Assembly (NCBI GenBank): GCA_046155505.1
Contig: JBJXFK010000186.1
Location: 1-13,571, forward strand
Source: JBJXFK01 sp046155505
Lineage (GTDB): Bacteria; Planctomycetota; Phycisphaerae; UBA1845; Fen-1342
Reading direction: 5' to 3'
DNA: 13,571 bases
The position numbers and the translations under genes were made by a program. Under the pieces are notes generated by a model. That model was not told the origin of the DNA, made no database searches, and worked only from the letters and a program-made list of their open reading frames with translations. Every line of letters starts with the position of its first letter. The stretch's first letter is position 1. This document shows, one piece after another, positions 7,100 to 13,571 of this stretch.

Positions 7100-8470
7100 T
7101 CAAACACCCGCGCTGCCGCGCGTCGTCATTCGGCGACGTCGCCATGCGGCTTTCGTGCCCATCAACCCGATGAGCATAAGCGACATCATCGCGGTGCCCG
7201 TCGGTCCGCAGCCGGCGGCGCACTGTTCGGCAATCGCGTTGGGATCGAGATCGGCGTTGGGGTCGTCATTGGGATCTTCATTCGGATCGCCGTCGTCATT
7301 ATCGCTTGTCGCAAAGACGAGACTGAGCTCGTCGGATTCCAGGCACGCAGCGGCAATGTCGATCTCGTCATCGCCATTGAAGTCGGCGGCGATGACGCTT
7401 CGCGGTCCGCCACCGACGGTCGTGTTGGTCGGGGCGGCGAACTCGCCATCGCCGAGCCCGCGTAGGACGGACACGCTGTCGCCCTCGGAGTTGGCGGTGA
7501 CGATGTCGAGCACGCCGTCGAGATCGACGTCGGCGAGGTTCAAGCCGAGCGGGCTGTTGCCGGTGGCAAAGTCGCCGCCGTTGGTGAACCCGCCGCTGCC
7601 GTTGTTTTCGAGAATGGTGACCGAGTCGCCGACCGAGTTGGCCACGATCAGGTCGATGCCCGGCTCGCCGTCCACCTCGGCGGCGACGAGGGCGCTGGGG
7701 GCGGCCTCGTTCGTGGCGGTCGTGCCCACGTCAATTCGTGTGAGCGCGTCGGCGACCGCGCCGCTGCCGGTGCCGAGCTTGATACCGACCTGATCACGAT
7801 CGAAGAGGGCGACGATCAGATCGATAATGCCGTCGCCGTTGATGTCTTCGGCGGCGAGGCCGCGCGGGCGAGTGCGCTGCGCGTCGACCGCGAACGAGAC
7901 GTTCTGTGCGGCTGCGAACGCGCCGCTGCCGTTGTTGATCAGCACGCTGACGCTGTCGGCTTCCTCGTTCGAGACGACCAGGTCGAGGCCGGACGAGCCG
8001 TTGAAATCGACGGCGACGATCGAGTTGGGCGCATCGCCGACGGTGAGCGTGCTGCCGGCTGAGAAGTTGCCGTCGCCGTCATTGAGCAGCAGCAGCACGG
8101 CATCTTCGCCGATGAGGACGACTGCGGCGTCGGTGTCGGTATCGTTGTCGATGTCGCCGAGCGCGATGGCCGAGGGGCGAACGAGCGTGCGGCCGGCGTT
8201 GATGGTCGTGGTCGTGAATGTTCCGTCGCCGTCATTTCGCAGCAGGGCGATTGTGCCGTCGTCGAGGGCGGCGCTGCCGCCGCGATTGCAGACGAGCAGA
8301 TCGACGAAACCATCGCCGTCGAAATCGGCGGCGGCGATGTCGCTCGTGTCTGGGCCGAGGGTGACGTTAACGGCTGCGTCGAACGCGAGCTGGGCAGTGG
8401 CCGACGAGATGGCCACCGTCGCGCACGCCAAAAGTGTGAGTTGACGGACCGGTGAACTCAGGGATCGCAT
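7100..8470 (-). CDS. Secreted FG-GAP/VCBS seven-repeat beta-propeller protein with C-terminal Cys-Gly/TM/Arg tail
   Basis: A 456-residue exported protein. A signal peptide (about 1-26, cut near SSATAQ) is followed by seven FG-GAP/VCBS-type repeats whose Asp-rich loops are at about 49-60 (DFDGDGFVDLLV), 106-117, 155-166, 209-220 (DINGDGIIDLIV), 266-277, 314-325 and 362-373. The spacing of 48-57 residues and the number fit one seven-bladed propeller with calcium sites in most blades. An Asp/Asn/Pro linker with DPN repeats (389-413) precedes QCAAGCGPTG (416-425), a hydrophobic stretch (426-438) and WRRRR (443-447). That tripartite end looks like a MYXO- or PEP-CTERM-type sorting signal, although nine residues follow the arginines. 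The ATG at 8470 is fixed by an AAGGAG site 6 nt upstream. Such proteins bind ligands or partners on the cell surface; no enzymatic motif is seen. Confidence 0.88.
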   Translation of the reverse strand: MRSLSSPVRQLTLLACATVAISSATAQLAFDAAVNVTLGPDTSDIAAADFDGDGFVDLLVCNRGGSAALDDGTIALLRNDGDGTFTTTTINAGRTLVRPSAIALGDIDNDTDTDAAVVLIGEDAVLLLLNDGDGNFSAGSTLTVGDAPNSIVAVDFNGSSGLDLVVSNEEADSVSVLINNGSGAFAAAQNVSFAVDAQRTRPRGLAAEDINGDGIIDLIVALFDRDQVGIKLGTGSGAVADALTRIDVGTTATNEAAPSALVAAEVDGEPGIDLIVANSVGDSVTILENNGSGGFTNGGDFATGNSPLGLNLADVDLDGVLDIVTANSEGDSVSVLRGLGDGEFAAPTNTTVGGGPRSVIAADFNGDDEIDIAAACLESDELSLVFATSDNDDGDPNEDPNDDPNADLDPNAIAEQCAAGCGPTGTAMMSLMLIGLMGTKAAWRRRRMTTRGSAGV

Positions 8471-8563
8471 GATGTGCTCCTTCTTTCTCCGCGCGATCGC
8501 GGTGAAGTGACTAACGTGGGCCGCAAGCGGGCCGAGAGTGGCGACCCGCTACGCCAGCAACGG

Positions 8564-8590
8564 ATGTTATCGGCGACGCCAGTTTGGCAA
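8564..8590 (-). promoter_or_regulatory. Possible promoter of the FG-GAP gene
   Basis: Read on the minus strand, TTGCCA (8590-8585) and TAACAT (8569-8564) resemble -35 and -10 boxes, separated by a short 15-bp spacer. This would give a leader of roughly 85 nt before the ATG at 8470. The short spacing makes it a tentative call. Confidence 0.25.
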
Positions 8591-8678
8591 CAGGCCGACC
8601 TGGGATCGTCGTCGTTGCAGACGCAATTCTCGCTTGCGGCGATGGGCAAAGAGGACGCGGAGAATCAGGAGATGTTGC

Positions 8679-8706
8679 CACGGATTTCACGGATTTGCAC
8701 GGATGG
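8679..8706. repeat. Three-copy degenerate tandem repeat (CACGGATTT unit)
   Basis: Three consecutive units, CACGGATTT, CACGGATTTG and CACGGATGG, span 28 bp in the 332-bp gap between the FG-GAP gene and dusB (8471-8802). Just downstream a second short motif, GTGTTC, occurs twice (8743-8748, 8750-8755), and GGTGT/ACACC forms a 5-bp inverted repeat at 8749-8763. The rest of the gap shows no gene. The 13-mer CACGGATGGGGAG at the end of this repeat recurs exactly at 11513-11525. Confidence 0.6.
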
Positions 8707-8790
8707 GGAGGAGGGTGCTGAGGATCCGGGGCGCGATGATCAGTGTTCGGTGTTCAGTACACCAGTGGACGAAAGATCGGGTTGCGCCGC

Positions 8791-8796
8791 TACAAT
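8791..8796 (+). promoter_or_regulatory. Candidate -10 box of dusB
   Basis: TACAAT matches the TATAAT consensus at five of six positions and lies only 6 bp before the dusB ATG at 8803, so transcription would begin at or next to the start codon. No ribosome binding site is visible before this ATG, which agrees with a leaderless message. A -35 box at normal spacing is not evident. Confidence 0.35.
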
Positions 8797-8802
8797 TTGC
8801 GG

Positions 8803-9852
8803 ATGCTTCGAATCGGCAAGTTTGAGTTTGATTTTCCCGTCGTGCAGGCGGCGCTGTCGGGGTATAGCGACGCGCCCATGCGGCGGCTGGCGCGAAAGTT
8901 CGGCGCGCCGTACACACTGCACGAGGTCGTGCTCGACAAGTTGGTGGTGCAGCCGGGCAAGTTGCAGCGCGAGATTCTGGACTTGCATCCTGAAGATCAT
9001 CCGGTCGCGGGGCAGCTCATGGGCAGCGGGCCCGAGCAGTTCGCGCAGGCCGCAGTGCTCATGGCGCGGGCCGGGTTCGACGTGATCGACATCAACTTCG
9101 GCTGCCCGGTGAACAAAGTGCTCGGTCGCTGTCGCGGCGGCTATTTGCTGAGCGACCCGCCGACCGCGATCGAGATTCTGAAAGCCGTGCGCGGCGCGGT
9201 GCCGCGCGAGACGCCGGTGACGGTGAAAATGCGACGCGGCATGGACGACTCGCCGCAGAGCGAGCGCGATTTTTTTTGCATCTTTGACACGGCGATGGAA
9301 CTGGGCCTCGACGCGGTAACGCTGCACGGACGCACGGTGAAGCAGAAGTATGTCGGCCCGAGTCGGTGGGAATTTTTGGCACGGGTCAAGAAGTACGCCG
9401 GCGATCGCACGATTCTCGGCTCGGGTGATCTGTTCAATGCCGAAGATGTGATTCGCATGATGGAGCAGACCGGCGTCGACGGCGTGACTGTCGCGCGCGG
9501 CTGCATCGGGAATCCGTGGATTTTTCGCGAGACGCGCGAAATGCGGCAGGGGCGACCACTGCCCGAGCCGCCGAGCGTGATCGAACAGGGCGAGGTGATC
9601 GCCGAGCATTTCAGCTATGCGGTCGAGCAGTATGGCGAAGAGACGGCGACCAAGACGATGCGAAAATTCGGAATCAAGTACAGCGAGCTGCACCCGGTGG
9701 GCACGCCGGTGCGCGATGCGTTTGTGCGCGCGGGCACGTCGGCGGAGTTTTACGCGGTGCTGAGCGAGTGGTACTCGCCGGGGCGCGAGTGGCCGGCGGT
9801 GGTGCGCAAGAGCGGGCCGGGAGAGCTGATCGCGGCGGGGGCGTGCATGTAG
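8803..9852 (+). CDS. dusB: tRNA-dihydrouridine synthase, DusB-like
   Basis: This flavoenzyme reduces specific uridines in the tRNA D-loop to dihydrouridine using FMN and NADPH. The 349-residue product is a TIM barrel. It begins with FPVVQAALSGYSDAPMRRLA (11-30), a variant of the family's APMAGVTD segment. NFGCPVNKV (98-106) carries the probable catalytic Cys101. VKMRRG (141-146) and TLHGRT (173-178) supply the conserved Lys and His. GSGDLFNAEDV (206-216) and VTVARGCIGNPWIF (228-241) form the FMN phosphate site; the GNPWIF ending favours DusB among the Dus subfamilies. The ATG at 8803 was preferred over the upstream ATG at 8743 because the conserved core starts right after it and the extension contains intergenic repeat sequence. 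It stands alone, between divergent and convergent neighbours, so it is probably monocistronic. Confidence 0.9.
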   Translation: MLRIGKFEFDFPVVQAALSGYSDAPMRRLARKFGAPYTLHEVVLDKLVVQPGKLQREILDLHPEDHPVAGQLMGSGPEQFAQAAVLMARAGFDVIDINFGCPVNKVLGRCRGGYLLSDPPTAIEILKAVRGAVPRETPVTVKMRRGMDDSPQSERDFFCIFDTAMELGLDAVTLHGRTVKQKYVGPSRWEFLARVKKYAGDRTILGSGDLFNAEDVIRMMEQTGVDGVTVARGCIGNPWIFRETREMRQGRPLPEPPSVIEQGEVIAEHFSYAVEQYGEETATKTMRKFGIKYSELHPVGTPVRDAFVRAGTSAEFYAVLSEWYSPGREWPAVVRKSGPGELIAAGACM

Positions 9853-9895
9853 CGTGCGCACTGCGCACGCATGGAGCACCGCGGCCCTCCGCGGT
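9852..9895. terminator. Two adjacent hairpins between convergent dusB and pntB
   Basis: GCGTGCGC (9852-9859) pairs with GCGCACGC (9863-9870) around ACT, and ACCGCGG (9878-9884) pairs with CCGCGGT (9889-9895) around CCCT. The first stem begins on the last base of the dusB stop codon. A third, weaker stem is CGAGC/GCTCG at 9928-9940. There are no clear T runs, so these may be termination or 3'-end-protection structures for either strand, or dispersed palindromes. The remaining bases up to 9975 show nothing else. Confidence 0.45.
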
Positions 9896-9975
9896 TTCAT
9901 GTTCGATGCAGTCGACCTCATTCCCAGCGAGCGGGGCTCGATCGCGCGGGCATGGGCAGGGCTGCCTGCAACACC

Positions 9976-11478
9976 CTACGACGCCTTAAGCTGCGTGCAA
10001 ATTCCCGCGATCGTCGCCTTCGCATCGCCGAAAAGCATCACGCAATTCTGCAAATAGAACAGCTCATTCTCAATGCCCGCGTAACCGGCGGCCATGCCGC
10101 GTTTGCAGACCATCACCGTCTTGGCCTTGTCGGCGTCGAAGATCGGCATGCCGAAAATCGGGCTGGTCTTGTCATGCCGAGCAGCGGGGTTCACGACATC
10201 GTTGGCACCGATCACCAGCGCCACATCGCACTGCTCGAATTCAGGATTGATCTCCAAATCGGCGAGCAGGTCATACTCGACGTTCGCCTCGGCCAGCAGC
10301 ACGTTCATATGCCCCGGCATGCGACCCGCGACCGGGTGGACGCCGAATTTCACCTTCACGCCGCGCTTTTGCAGCAGGTGCGCCATCTCGGCCACGGCGT
10401 GCTGGGCTTGGGCGACGGCCATTCCGTAGCCGGGGATGACGATGACGCTACTGGCGGCTTCGAGCACCATCGCCGCCTCTTCGGCGTCCATGCGGCGAAC
10501 CGTTCCGGCCGGCTTACTCGGGTCGCCGCCCGCTGCGGCAGTGGCCGATCCGCCGCCGAATCCGCCCGCTAGCACGTTCAGCAGCGAGCGATTCATAGCC
10601 TTGCACATGATCATGGTCAGGATGAACCCCGACGCGCCGACGAGCGACCCGCCGATGATTAGGGCGTTGTTGTTCAGCACAAAACCCGTGGCGGCCGCAC
10701 CAACGCCCGAGCCGGAATTGAGCAGGGCAATCACGACCGGCATGTCCGCTCCGCCGATCGGCAGTACGAGCAGCTTGCCCGCGACCGCGGCGAGGATGAG
10801 CAGCAGAATCGCCGCCCAGCGCGCTTCGTCATAGGCGACGATCGCGACGATTAGCAGAATCATCAGCAAAAAATTACCGCCGGCGAGCAGCGGATGCATC
10901 GGCAGCGAAATCGGGCTACTGAGCGCGATCTTGTTCCACTTGATTTCTTCGAGCTTGGCCCACGCGATCAGGCTGCCGGTGAGTGTGATCATGCCGATCA
11001 GGATGGAGATAGAGACGCTGACGCGGAAGTCGACGCCGGTGTGCGGGCCGAGGCCGACGTGCAATTCGCGTAGGTATTCGCCAAAGCCGACCATCGCCGC
11101 CGCCATACCACCAAAGCCGTTGAGCAGCGCGACCATCTGCGGCATGCCGCGCATGTTCACGCGCAAGGCGAGCGTCGCGCCGATCCCGCCGCCGATGCCG
11201 AGCGCGACGAGCAGCAGGATGAGCCGCGAGCCGGGAATGCGCGCGTCGAACATCGTGGCGATGATCGCAATGGCCATGCCGACGCTGGCGATGACGTTGC
11301 CGCGGCGGGCGGAGCGCGGCGAGCTGAGCATCTTCAGGCCGAAGATGAAGAGCGTAGCGCTGCCCAGATAGAACAGATTGATCAAGAACATGCGCACGTC
11401 GTCGCTCACCGCGGCCTGTGACGCGGGGGCCGAGTCGGGCGAATATGCGAGCAGCAGTGAGCCGATTTCTGCGAGCAT
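9976..11478 (-). CDS. pntB: NAD(P) transhydrogenase subunit beta (PntB)
   Basis: This is the beta subunit of the proton-translocating transhydrogenase, which uses the proton gradient to drive hydride transfer from NADH to NADP+. Its 500 residues contain a membrane domain (dII, about 30-310) with many hydrophobic helices, including MVALLNGFGGMAAAMVGFGEY (115-135), and a Gly-rich linker (303-320). The soluble NADP(H)-binding dIII follows: VIVIPGYGMAVAQAQHAVAE (345-364), GVHPVAGRMPGHMNVLLAEA (379-398), LVIGANDVVNPAA (421-433), KRGMAAGYAGIENELF (459-474) and MLFGDAK (481-487). These match E. coli PntB closely. The N-terminus has about 30 residues before the usual start region, so M30 is an alternative start; no strong ribosome binding site decides between them. 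It is the last gene of the pnt operon, 117 bp after pntA2. Confidence 0.95.
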   Translation of the reverse strand: MLAEIGSLLLAYSPDSAPASQAAVSDDVRMFLINLFYLGSATLFIFGLKMLSSPRSARRGNVIASVGMAIAIIATMFDARIPGSRLILLLVALGIGGGIGATLALRVNMRGMPQMVALLNGFGGMAAAMVGFGEYLRELHVGLGPHTGVDFRVSVSISILIGMITLTGSLIAWAKLEEIKWNKIALSSPISLPMHPLLAGGNFLLMILLIVAIVAYDEARWAAILLLILAAVAGKLLVLPIGGADMPVVIALLNSGSGVGAAATGFVLNNNALIIGGSLVGASGFILTMIMCKAMNRSLLNVLAGGFGGGSATAAAGGDPSKPAGTVRRMDAEEAAMVLEAASSVIVIPGYGMAVAQAQHAVAEMAHLLQKRGVKVKFGVHPVAGRMPGHMNVLLAEANVEYDLLADLEINPEFEQCDVALVIGANDVVNPAARHDKTSPIFGMPIFDADKAKTVMVCKRGMAAGYAGIENELFYLQNCVMLFGDAKATIAGICTQLKAS

Positions 11479-11519
11479 GGCGACCTATCTTGCTGTCTGG
11501 AGGCGAATCGACCACGGAT

Positions 11520-11582
11520 GGGGAGCATCGGCCTCCGGCCGGTGAATTTCTGATTCGCACCGGCCGGAGGCCGATGCTCCCC
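11520..11582. repeat. Perfect 25-bp inverted repeat inside the pnt operon
   Basis: Arms at 11520-11544 and 11558-11582 are exact reverse complements over 25 bp, separated by 13 bp. Each arm starts or ends with GGGGAGCATCGGCC or its complement. It sits between the pntA2 stop (11596) and the pntB start (11478), so the operon message would carry a very stable hairpin about 40 nt before pntB. No T run follows on the minus strand, so it is not a standard intrinsic terminator. It may tune expression of pntB relative to pntA, protect the upstream message, or be a REP-like element that landed there. It is preceded by CACGGATGG, as in the repeat at 8679-8706. Confidence 0.9.
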
Positions 11583-11595
11583 GCGCGCGGTTCGG

Positions 11596-11910
11596 TCACC
11601 CCTTCTTGGTTCCAAACATGGCCACCATGCGATCGGTGACCAGAAATCCGCCGACAACGTTGATCGCGCCGGCAATCACGGCGAGAAACCCGATCGCGGT
11701 CGTGTACCACGCCGTGCTGCTGCCCAGTACGAGAAGCGCCCCGACCAGCTTGATGCCGTCGATGGCGTTCGAGCCGGACATCAGCGGCGTGTGCAGCGTC
11801 GCCGGCACCTTGGTAATCACCTCAAAGCCGATGAACATGGCCAGCACGAACACGACGAAGGTGTTCATGAACGTGTCGAGCGAGCCGGAAACCGAGAGCA
11901 TCAGCATCAT
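11596..11910 (-). CDS. pntAB: NAD(P) transhydrogenase subunit alpha part 2 (PntA2/PntAB), membrane
   Basis: A short integral membrane subunit of the transhydrogenase, corresponding to the C-terminal membrane part of E. coli PntA. It has about 104 residues with three hydrophobic segments. Diagnostic matches are FVLAMFIGFEVI, PATLHTPLMSGSNAIDGI and the ending INVVGGFLVTDRMVAMF, all of which have direct counterparts in PntA. It contributes to the proton channel together with PntB. The stop of pntA1 (11913-11915) lies 2 nt before the ATG at 11910. A TTG at 11916 overlapping that stop, and a second ATG at 11907, are alternative starts. The close junction with pntA1 indicates translational coupling. 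The split of PntA into two polypeptides is the usual form in many bacteria, including Rhodospirillum. Confidence 0.92.
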   Translation of the reverse strand: MMLMLSVSGSLDTFMNTFVVFVLAMFIGFEVITKVPATLHTPLMSGSNAIDGIKLVGALLVLGSSTAWYTTAIGFLAVIAGAINVVGGFLVTDRMVAMFGTKKG

Positions 11911-11912
11911 GT

Positions 11913-13070
11913 TCAAGCACCGCCCGCGCCGAGTGCGTCACGAGTCGGGCCGTGCGTAATGCTGCCCCCGTGCGTCACCAGCGCGCCCTTGATGATGTCG
12001 TCATTCAGATCGAGATTGAATTTGCTGTCTTTCCAGAACTCCAGCACAAACGTCGTCAGATTCCGCGAGTACAGCGTGCTGGCGTGCAGCGGCATTGACG
12101 ACGGGAGATTGAGCGGAGCGCAGATCTTCACGCCGTTTTCGATGACCGTCTCGCCGGGTTTCGTAAGTTCGCAGTTACCGCCGGCCTCGGCCGCGAGGTC
12201 GATGATCACCGAGCCGGGCTTCATCTTGCGCACCACGTCGGCGCTGATAAGCTTCGGCGCTTTGTAGCCGCCGATGAGCGCGGTGGTGATGACCACGTCG
12301 GCGGCGTGGCAGCGGTCGGCGATCAGCTCGCCCTGCTTCTTGTAAAAATCGGCCGAGAGTTCTTTCGCGTATCCGCCCGCGTCCTGGGCCGCTTCGCCGG
12401 TGTCGACGCCGACGAATCGCCCGCCGACGGATTCGACTTGTTCCTTCACCGCAGGCCGCGTGTCGGTGGCTTCGACGGTCGCGCCGAGCCGCTTGGCCGT
12501 TGCGATCGCCTGCAAACCCGCGACGCCGGCACCAATGACAAAGACCCGTGCGGCGAAAATCGTGCCCGCGGCGGTCATGAACATCGGGAAATACTTGGCC
12601 AGTTCGTTGGCACCGATCAACACTGCTTTATATCCGGCGATGTTGGCCATCGAGCTGAGCGTATCCATCGACTGCGCTCGCGTCGTGCGCGGGATGCAGT
12701 CCGTCGAAAATGCTGAGACCTTGCGATCGGCGAGTGCCTTCATCGTGTTCAAGTTGCGCAGCGGTGCGAGCGTGGCCAGCAGCATGATGCCGGGCCGCAA
12801 TAGCTCGATCTCTTGCCGCGTAGCCGCCGCGTCGATCAGCGGCGCTTGCACCTTCAGCACGAAATCCGCAGCAGCGCACAGCGCCGCCGGATCGCTCTCG
12901 ATCGACGCGCCCGCCGCACGATAGTCGTCGTCTGAAAAGAACGAGCGAGCGCCTGCGCCGGCCTGCACCGCGACCGCGATCCCGGCCTTGGTCAGTTTCT
13001 TGACCGACTCAGGCACGAGTGCGACGCGATGTTCATCGGTGCGAATCTCCGTCGGAACGGCGATTTTCAT
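11913..13070 (-). CDS. pntAA: NAD(P) transhydrogenase subunit alpha part 1 (PntA1/PntAA)
   Basis: The soluble NAD(H)-binding dI subunit of the proton-translocating transhydrogenase, 385 residues, in the alanine dehydrogenase/PNT family. It opens with MKIAVPTEIRTDEHRVALVP (1-20). The RQD-type loop RAQSMD (131-136) with Gln133 and Asp136 is present, as is the dinucleotide fold VFVIGAGVAGLQAIATAKRL (176-195) with ATDTRPAVKEQ (201-211) after it. PGSVIIDLAAEAGGNCE (285-301) and the C-terminal THGGSITH (366-373) are further family signatures. Presence of pntA2 and pntB downstream excludes a plain alanine dehydrogenase. The ATG at 13070 matches the family start; the open frame extends to 13175 without conserved sequence. 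It is the first gene of the operon; any promoter must lie in the region to its right. Confidence 0.94.
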   Translation of the reverse strand: MKIAVPTEIRTDEHRVALVPESVKKLTKAGIAVAVQAGAGARSFFSDDDYRAAGASIESDPAALCAAADFVLKVQAPLIDAAATRQEIELLRPGIMLLATLAPLRNLNTMKALADRKVSAFSTDCIPRTTRAQSMDTLSSMANIAGYKAVLIGANELAKYFPMFMTAAGTIFAARVFVIGAGVAGLQAIATAKRLGATVEATDTRPAVKEQVESVGGRFVGVDTGEAAQDAGGYAKELSADFYKKQGELIADRCHAADVVITTALIGGYKAPKLISADVVRKMKPGSVIIDLAAEAGGNCELTKPGETVIENGVKICAPLNLPSSMPLHASTLYSRNLTTFVLEFWKDSKFNLDLNDDIIKGALVTHGGSITHGPTRDALGAGGA

Positions 13071-13571
13071 ACTACTCTCATCGGCTGGCCAGACCGCGCA
13101 ACCTGTGCCCTGCCGCGACCAGCGCACATGCAGCGTCGGGGCGTGAAACATACGCCGCCGCGCCCGCCGCGACAACCGCTGCGATCATGCAATCCAGTTC
13201 GCGCCCGGTTTTGACAATCATCGCGCCACCAATCAGTGAACAGCGTGCGGCGATCCTGTCAATATGTCGCAAACCAGTCGAGCGACGCCGACTCTTGGCA
13301 TTCGCACTTCGAAACTGTCAGCCGCGCCGTTCGTCGGCGTCAGCATCGGACGAATTCCAAGTCCGTGGCGGCGGCTGAACTTGCGCGTGCTCGGGCGTGC
13401 AATTGACAGTTCCGGGCAGCATATGAAGAGGGATAGAGAGGAAGAGAGATCTCTTCGTCATCTCTCATCGGTCGCTCGAATCGCTCAACTTGAATCGGTA
13501 TCGCGCGCCGACTGCCACTCGCCTCGCGTCAGCCGCTAGCGCACCACGCGCTGCCGGGCCGCGTTCGCCGC
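13071..13571. other. Upstream region of the pnt operon with no firm gene
   Basis: About 500 bp in which I cannot support a gene with confidence. On the minus strand TTGACA (13262-13257) is a perfect -35 hexamer and could belong to the pnt promoter, with a poor -10 (TTCACT) 16 bp on. A 47-codon minus-strand frame (13221-13078) with a GGTGG stretch before it ends 7 bp before pntA1; it reads as a short Ala/Val-rich peptide and is doubtful. CTGTCAAT at 13256-13263 and ATTGACAG at 13402-13409 form a spaced inverted pair, with further TGTCA/TGACA copies at 13212 and 13316. A purine-rich tract (13425-13449) runs into AGAGATCTCT (13445-13454). At the right edge a minus-strand frame with only G/C third positions ends at a TAG (13538-13536) and may be the tail of another gene. 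Confidence 0.35.

Noticed and set aside
7100..8470. Repetitive GC-rich DNA as a possible CRISPR or satellite
   Set aside because: The periodicity of about 150 bp is degenerate and explained by the protein-level FG-GAP repeats; there are no identical direct repeats with unique spacers.
8471..8802. Possible riboswitch or small RNA upstream of the FG-GAP gene and dusB
   Set aside because: I found no known riboswitch core and only short stems; the tandem repeat explains part of the structure.
8740..9921. Minus-strand open frame of 393 codons
   Set aside because: It is an exact antisense shadow of dusB, which has all Dus motifs on the plus strand; the antisense product is His/Arg-rich and motif-free.
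13264..13539. Plus-strand 91-codon frame
   Set aside because: No conserved motif, no ribosome binding site, mixed composition with a low-complexity purine tract inside; not supportable as a gene.
13465..13571. Minus-strand partial frame ending in FKLSDSSDR
   Set aside because: Third-position G/C is only about 65 percent and an alternative minus frame ending at 13536 has a stronger coding signal; both are too short to call.

Overview
The window looks like a chromosomal piece of a high-GC bacterium, most likely a member of the Planctomycetota. This is inferred from gene content and not from any marker RNA: a Hanks-type Ser/Thr kinase fused to a CHASE2 sensor, a pseudopilin with the H-X9-DG signature, and a secreted FG-GAP propeller with a Cys-Gly/hydrophobic/Arg tail. 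Long open frames antisense to real genes are common here and reflect the strong G/C bias at third codon positions.

Left part, minus strand (1-1782): a small membrane-anchored helix-hairpin-helix (ComEA-like) protein, a type I mannose-6-phosphate isomerase whose start overlaps its stop by ATGA, and the first 93 residues of a BioY biotin transporter running off the left edge. A 184-bp divergent region separates them from the next block.

Central part, plus strand (1967-6990): an apparent four-gene operon with gaps of 24, 32 and 78 bp and a strong ribosome binding site before genes 2-4. It encodes a kinase-TM-CHASE2-3TM receptor, two short exported proteins of no family I recognise that share a GLH...LVRRWP motif and so look like diverged tandem paralogues, and a pseudopilin. 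A hairpin-plus-T-run terminator closes the unit. This is the least ordinary part of the window and the best candidate for an undescribed envelope sensing or assembly system.

Right of this (7100-8470, minus) lies a convergent gene for a secreted seven-repeat FG-GAP/VCBS propeller. A 332-bp gap with short degenerate tandem repeats follows, then a DusB-like tRNA-dihydrouridine synthase (8803-9852, plus), possibly on a leaderless message.

The right part (9976-13070, minus) is a three-subunit proton-translocating NAD(P) transhydrogenase operon, pntA1-pntA2-pntB. A perfect 25-bp inverted repeat sits between the second and third genes. The last 500 bp hold no gene I can support firmly. Several perfect palindromes sit at gene ends throughout; each appears once here, so their status as genome-wide repeats cannot be judged from this window.
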